The notes beneath the pieces are model-generated. The model was not told the origin of the DNA, made no database searches, and worked only from the letters and a program-made list of their open reading frames with translations. Of a stretch of 9,593 nucleotides of DNA, positions 7,732 through 9,593 are shown in pieces. Both the position numbers and the translations under genes were made by a program. The first letter of the stretch is position 1; each line of letters starts with the position of its first letter. The DNA is from Endomicrobium sp. (GTDB taxonomy: Bacteria; Elusimicrobiota; Endomicrobiia; Endomicrobiales; Endomicrobiaceae), in NCBI GenBank assembly GCA_031273885.1, contig JAISRA010000121.1, forward strand, positions 1-9,593, in the 5' to 3' direction.

Positions 7732-7793
7732 GGTTTTTAATAATTTAAGCATAACTATTCAAAAAAAAAGACGACACATCATACACACAATAA

Positions 7794-8228
7794 CTATTTG
7801 ACTATATCGATACCCATACTTTTTGCAGTTCCTTCAACCATAAGCTTTGCAGCATCTAAGTTGCCGTTTGCATTCAAATCCGGCATTTTCTGTTTAGCTA
7901 TTTCTACTACTTGAGTTGTAGTAATTTTCCCTACCTTATTTCTGTTTGGAACTCCCGAAGCTTTTGCAACGCCGGCAGCTTTTTTTATTAAAATCGGAAC
8001 CGGAGGCATTTTTGTTATAAAAGTAAACGATCTATCTTCGAATACCGTCATAACAACAGGTATTGTCATACCTTTTTCCATCGCTTTTGTTCTTTCATTG
8101 AACTGTTTGCAAAAATCCATAATATTTACACCCTGCTGTCCTAACGCTGGTCCTACTGGCGGTGCGGGATTTGCTCCATTTGCCGGGATTTGTAATTTAA
8201 TCATTGCTTTTACTTTTTTTAAAGCCAT
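7794..8228 (-). CDS. rplK: 50S ribosomal protein L11
   Basis: L11 binds 23S rRNA at the GTPase-associated centre and is needed for stringent-factor activation. The 144 residues are the standard length. The N-terminal domain has the proline-rich switch region [28 protein letters not shown] (13-40). The C-terminal rRNA-binding domain includes [18 protein letters not shown] (75-92), [22 protein letters not shown] and the final [10 protein letters not shown]. The ATG is preceded by AGGAG at good spacing. A 122-base spacer separates it from nusG. Confidence 0.98.
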   Translation of the reverse strand: MALKKVKAMIKLQIPANGANPAPPVGPALGQQGVNIMDFCKQFNERTKAMEKGMTIPVVMTVFEDRSFTFITKMPPVPILIKKAAGVAKASGVPNRNKVGKITTTQVVEIAKQKMPDLNANGNLDAAKLMVEGTAKSMGIDIVK

Positions 8229-8301
8229 TTTGTATTACTCCTGTTTAAGTTTAACCTATCACACTCAACAAACTTACAAACTACAGAAAGATAATTACTA
8301 T

Positions 8302-8323
8302 ATAACCTATTAATAACCTATTA
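8302..8323. repeat. Perfect tandem repeat of 11 bp, two copies
   Basis: ATAACCTATTA occurs twice back to back in the nusG-rplK spacer, and a third partial copy TAACCTAT lies at 8252-8259. On the transcribed strand the unit reads TAATAGGTTAT. It could be a protein-binding site or simple slippage; nothing else in this 122-base spacer is recognisable apart from the rplK ribosome site. Confidence 0.7.
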
Positions 8324-8350
8324 TGCTAGTACAAACTCGACTATAAGATT

Positions 8351-8881
8351 TTATATTTTTTCAACTTGCAAGAAATCAAGTTCCACAGGAGTGGGTCGTC
8401 CAAATATCGTAACCATAACCCTAAGTTTTCCTCTTTCCTGATTGATTTCTTCAACCATACCGATGAAATGTTTAAACGGTCCTTCTATAATACGAACACT
8501 CTCTTCTTTCTTGAACGATATTGCTGGTCTAGGCTTAGAAACATCGGGATTAACAATAGTGTTAAGGAGATTGTCAACTTCATCCTGTGCCATCGGAACA
8601 GGCTTTACACCGCCCAGAAAACCTGTGACTCCTGCAGTATTTCTTACAAGCCAGTAAGTTCTATTATTCACAATCATCTCAACAAAAACATATCCCGGAT
8701 AAAATTTTCTTTTTTTTATTTTTTTTTTATTTTTTTTCACTTCAACCACTTCTTCAGTAGGAACAAGTATTTGCGAAATAACGGCATGCATATTTAAATT
8801 TGCAACAGCCATCTCTAAACTCTTTTTTACCTTCTCCTCGTGCCCTGAATAAGTATGAACAACATACCATTGATTTGCCAT
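8351..8881 (-). CDS. nusG: Transcription termination/antitermination factor NusG
   Basis: NusG binds RNA polymerase, modulates elongation and Rho-dependent termination, and links transcription with translation. At 176 residues it has the two-domain bacterial form. The NGN domain (1 to about 112) begins NQWYVVHTYSGHEEKVKKSLE and contains RKFYPGYVFVEM (58-69) and VRNTAGVTGFLG (79-90). The KOW domain (about 125-176) has VRIIEGPFKHFIGMVEEINQERGKLRVMVTIFGRPTPVELDFLQVEKI. Residues 49-59 (KKNKKKIKKRK) are encoded by almost pure A runs, which is unusual. The start is supported by GGGG about 7 bases upstream. It follows secE by 14 bases, the conserved secE-nusG pair. Confidence 0.98.
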   Translation of the reverse strand: MANQWYVVHTYSGHEEKVKKSLEMAVANLNMHAVISQILVPTEEVVEVKKNKKKIKKRKFYPGYVFVEMIVNNRTYWLVRNTAGVTGFLGGVKPVPMAQDEVDNLLNTIVNPDVSKPRPAISFKKEESVRIIEGPFKHFIGMVEEINQERGKLRVMVTIFGRPTPVELDFLQVEKI

Positions 8882-8895
8882 TTTTTTACCCCAGC

Positions 8896-9084
8896 CTATA
8901 ATATAATGCTCACAAGCGTACCCAAAAGTGAGTCAACAATACACACGAAGGTAGACATAATAATAACAAAAATTACCACAACTATGGTAGTTCCAACGAC
9001 TTCCTTCTTGCCAAACCATACGACCTTTGAAAGTTCGTAATATGATCCCTTAAAAAACTGTGTAGTGCTTTTAATTAAATTCAT
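8896..9084 (-). CDS. secE: Preprotein translocase subunit SecE
   Basis: SecE is the small essential membrane subunit that clamps SecY in the SecYEG channel. The 62-residue protein is the short single-span form. An amphipathic stretch FFKGSYYELSKVVWFGKKEV (10-29) carries the family's ELxKVxW core, with WFG where WPx is more usual. One transmembrane helix (about 30-50) and a short hydrophobic tail follow. AAGG lies about 6 bases before the ATG. It lies between tRNA-Trp and nusG, the classical position, which makes the identification firm despite the small size. Confidence 0.95.
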   Translation of the reverse strand: MNLIKSTTQFFKGSYYELSKVVWFGKKEVVGTTIVVVIFVIIMSTFVCIVDSLLGTLVSIIL

Positions 9085-9120
9085 TTTATACCTTCATTAA
9101 CACACAATATCATTCAAAAG

Positions 9121-9191
9121 CGGGGACAGAAGGACTCGAACCTCCAAAGCTGGTTTTGGAGACCAACAGTTTACCGTTAGCTTATGCCCCC
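9121..9191 (-). tRNA. trnW: tRNA-Trp (anticodon CCA)
   Basis: A 71-base cloverleaf on the minus strand. The acceptor stem GGGGGCA pairs with TGTCCCC (one G-U pair), followed by discriminator G. The anticodon stem TTGGT/ACCAG encloses loop CTCCAAA, giving anticodon CCA for Trp. The T-arm is GGAGG-TTCGAGT-CCTTC. The D stem has one C-A mismatch. CCA is not encoded (the genome continues CTTTTG), so a CCA-adding enzyme is needed. It sits between rpmG and secE, a common arrangement. Its T-loop carries U55, the target of TruB, whose gene is broken in this window. Confidence 0.95.
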
Positions 9192-9209
9192 GGTATATTC
9201 CTTATTAAA

Positions 9210-9362
9210 CTACTTTGTCTCTTTGTGTTCAGTGTGCCTGCCACAATTTCTACAAAACTTTTTCAATATAAGCATTTTCCCCGACTTTTTACTTTTGTCG
9301 AAATGAAAATTTCTGTCTTTGCATACGCTACATGCCATAGTTATAATAACTCTTTCCACCAT
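9210..9362 (-). CDS. rpmG: 50S ribosomal protein L33
   Basis: L33 is a small 50S protein near the E site. The 50-residue product begins MVERVIITMACSVC and ends KKFCRNCGRHTEHKETK. It keeps the four cysteines of the zinc-binding (C+) form at 11, 14, 37 and 40, and the conserved HKETK tail. I choose the ATG at 9362, because the internal ATG at codon 9 would remove the conserved RVxIT strand. A GGAG lies 12 bases upstream, a rather long spacing. It lies between tuf and tRNA-Trp, the normal place for L33 in the tuf-rpmG-trnW-secE-nusG cluster. Confidence 0.95.
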   Translation of the reverse strand: MVERVIITMACSVCKDRNFHFDKSKKSGKMLILKKFCRNCGRHTEHKETK

Positions 9363-9390
9363 ATTTTTTTAATTCTCCAATCACATATCA

Positions 9391-9422
9391 TTTATATGCT
9401 ATTATTATTATATTTCTTTCAA
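9391..9422 (-). promoter_or_regulatory. Weak candidate promoter between tuf and rpmG
   Basis: TTGAAA (9422-9417) and CATATA (9398-9393) on the minus strand are 18 bases apart, with TATAAA two bases further on. The 126-base tuf-rpmG spacer has no intrinsic terminator that I can see, so rpmG may also be read from the tuf promoter. It also holds three GAGT tetranucleotides (9431-9442). AT-rich sequence makes chance matches likely. Confidence 0.25.
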
Positions 9423-9488
9423 AACGAACAGAGTGAGTGAGTAAGCTTTATAATTTCTTCACCCGTCGTCATCACGCAATTCACTGCA

Positions 9489-9593
9489 TTACTCAATGAT
9501 TTCAGTGACAACACCTGAGCCTACCGTTCTCCCACCCTCTCTAATCGCAAATCGCAACTGCGTTTCCATCGCTACAGGCATTATTAGCTCTAT
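9489..9593 (-). CDS. tuf: Elongation factor Tu, C-terminal end (partial, start beyond right edge)
   Basis: EF-Tu is the GTPase that carries aminoacyl-tRNA to the ribosomal A site. Only the last 34 codons and the stop are in the window. The residues [21 protein letters not shown] followed by [13 protein letters not shown] are the near-invariant end of domain III. The position just upstream of rpmG, tRNA-Trp and secE agrees. Nothing can be said about the GTPase domain. Confidence 0.95.
   Translation of the reverse strand: MELIMPVAMETQLRFAIREGGRTVGSGVVTEIIE

Noticed and set aside
7755..7793. Intrinsic terminator after rplK
   Set aside because: There is a run of nine T on the minus strand (7769-7761), but only a four-base-pair stem with a three-base loop precedes it, too weak to call.
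8366..8797. 143-codon plus-strand open frame
   Set aside because: It is the shadow of nusG; its Phe-rich composition reflects the A runs of nusG read backwards. The NusG frame is unmistakable.
9363..9488. Terminator or small gene between tuf and rpmG
   Set aside because: I see no stem followed by a T-tract and no coding motif; only a weak promoter-like pair and three GAGT units.
1..9593. Novel defence, mobile or biosynthetic system
   Set aside because: All genes are recognised housekeeping genes. No transposase, integrase, inverted repeats at ends or CRISPR-like spaced repeats were seen.

Overview
This is an AT-rich bacterial window in which every supportable gene lies on the minus strand, so transcription runs from high to low coordinates. 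In that order it holds: the C-terminus of tuf (EF-Tu, cut by the right edge), rpmG (L33), a tRNA-Trp gene, secE, nusG, rplK (L11), rplA (L1), an intrinsic terminator, rimP, nusA, infB (IF2), rbfA, an nrnA-type DHH phosphoesterase, a broken truB, and the N-terminal three quarters of ribF (cut by the left edge). It is core transcription and translation machinery. I see no phage, transposon, CRISPR array, toxin-antitoxin pair or defence system.

Two conserved bacterial clusters are joined end to end. The first is tuf-rpmG-trnW-secE-nusG-rplK-rplA, which in many bacteria continues into rplJ-rplL-rpoB-rpoC. Here that continuation is absent and the cluster ends with a terminator after rplA. The second is rimP-nusA-infB-rbfA-nrnA-truB-ribF, the classical nusA/infB cluster. 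The terminator sits so close to rimP that no ordinary promoter fits between them. The nusA cluster may therefore be fed partly by read-through, which could be sensitive to NusA itself (inference).

The clearest unusual feature is truB, the tRNA pseudouridine-55 synthase gene. Between nrnA and ribF there is no open frame for it, but recognisable TruB segments survive in order across several frames: the KGYTSSFLLG...DTGD block, FERTPRKITI, the CSxGTYIRTLA motif and LRR-KIGVFDVKKTI. The first part of the gene, including the catalytic Asp region, is gone. The gene is decayed while both neighbours are intact.

The organism cannot be fixed from this window. A low-GC genome with a freshly decaying tRNA-modification gene inside an otherwise tidy housekeeping operon suggests a reductively evolving, host-associated bacterium. 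My best guess is an Endomicrobium-like member of Elusimicrobiota (termite-gut flagellate endosymbionts), but this is recall-based inference, not shown by the sequence. Several start sites differ from the longest open frame: infB and rbfA start at an ATG just after a Shine-Dalgarno sequence, not at the upstream GTG that overlaps it.
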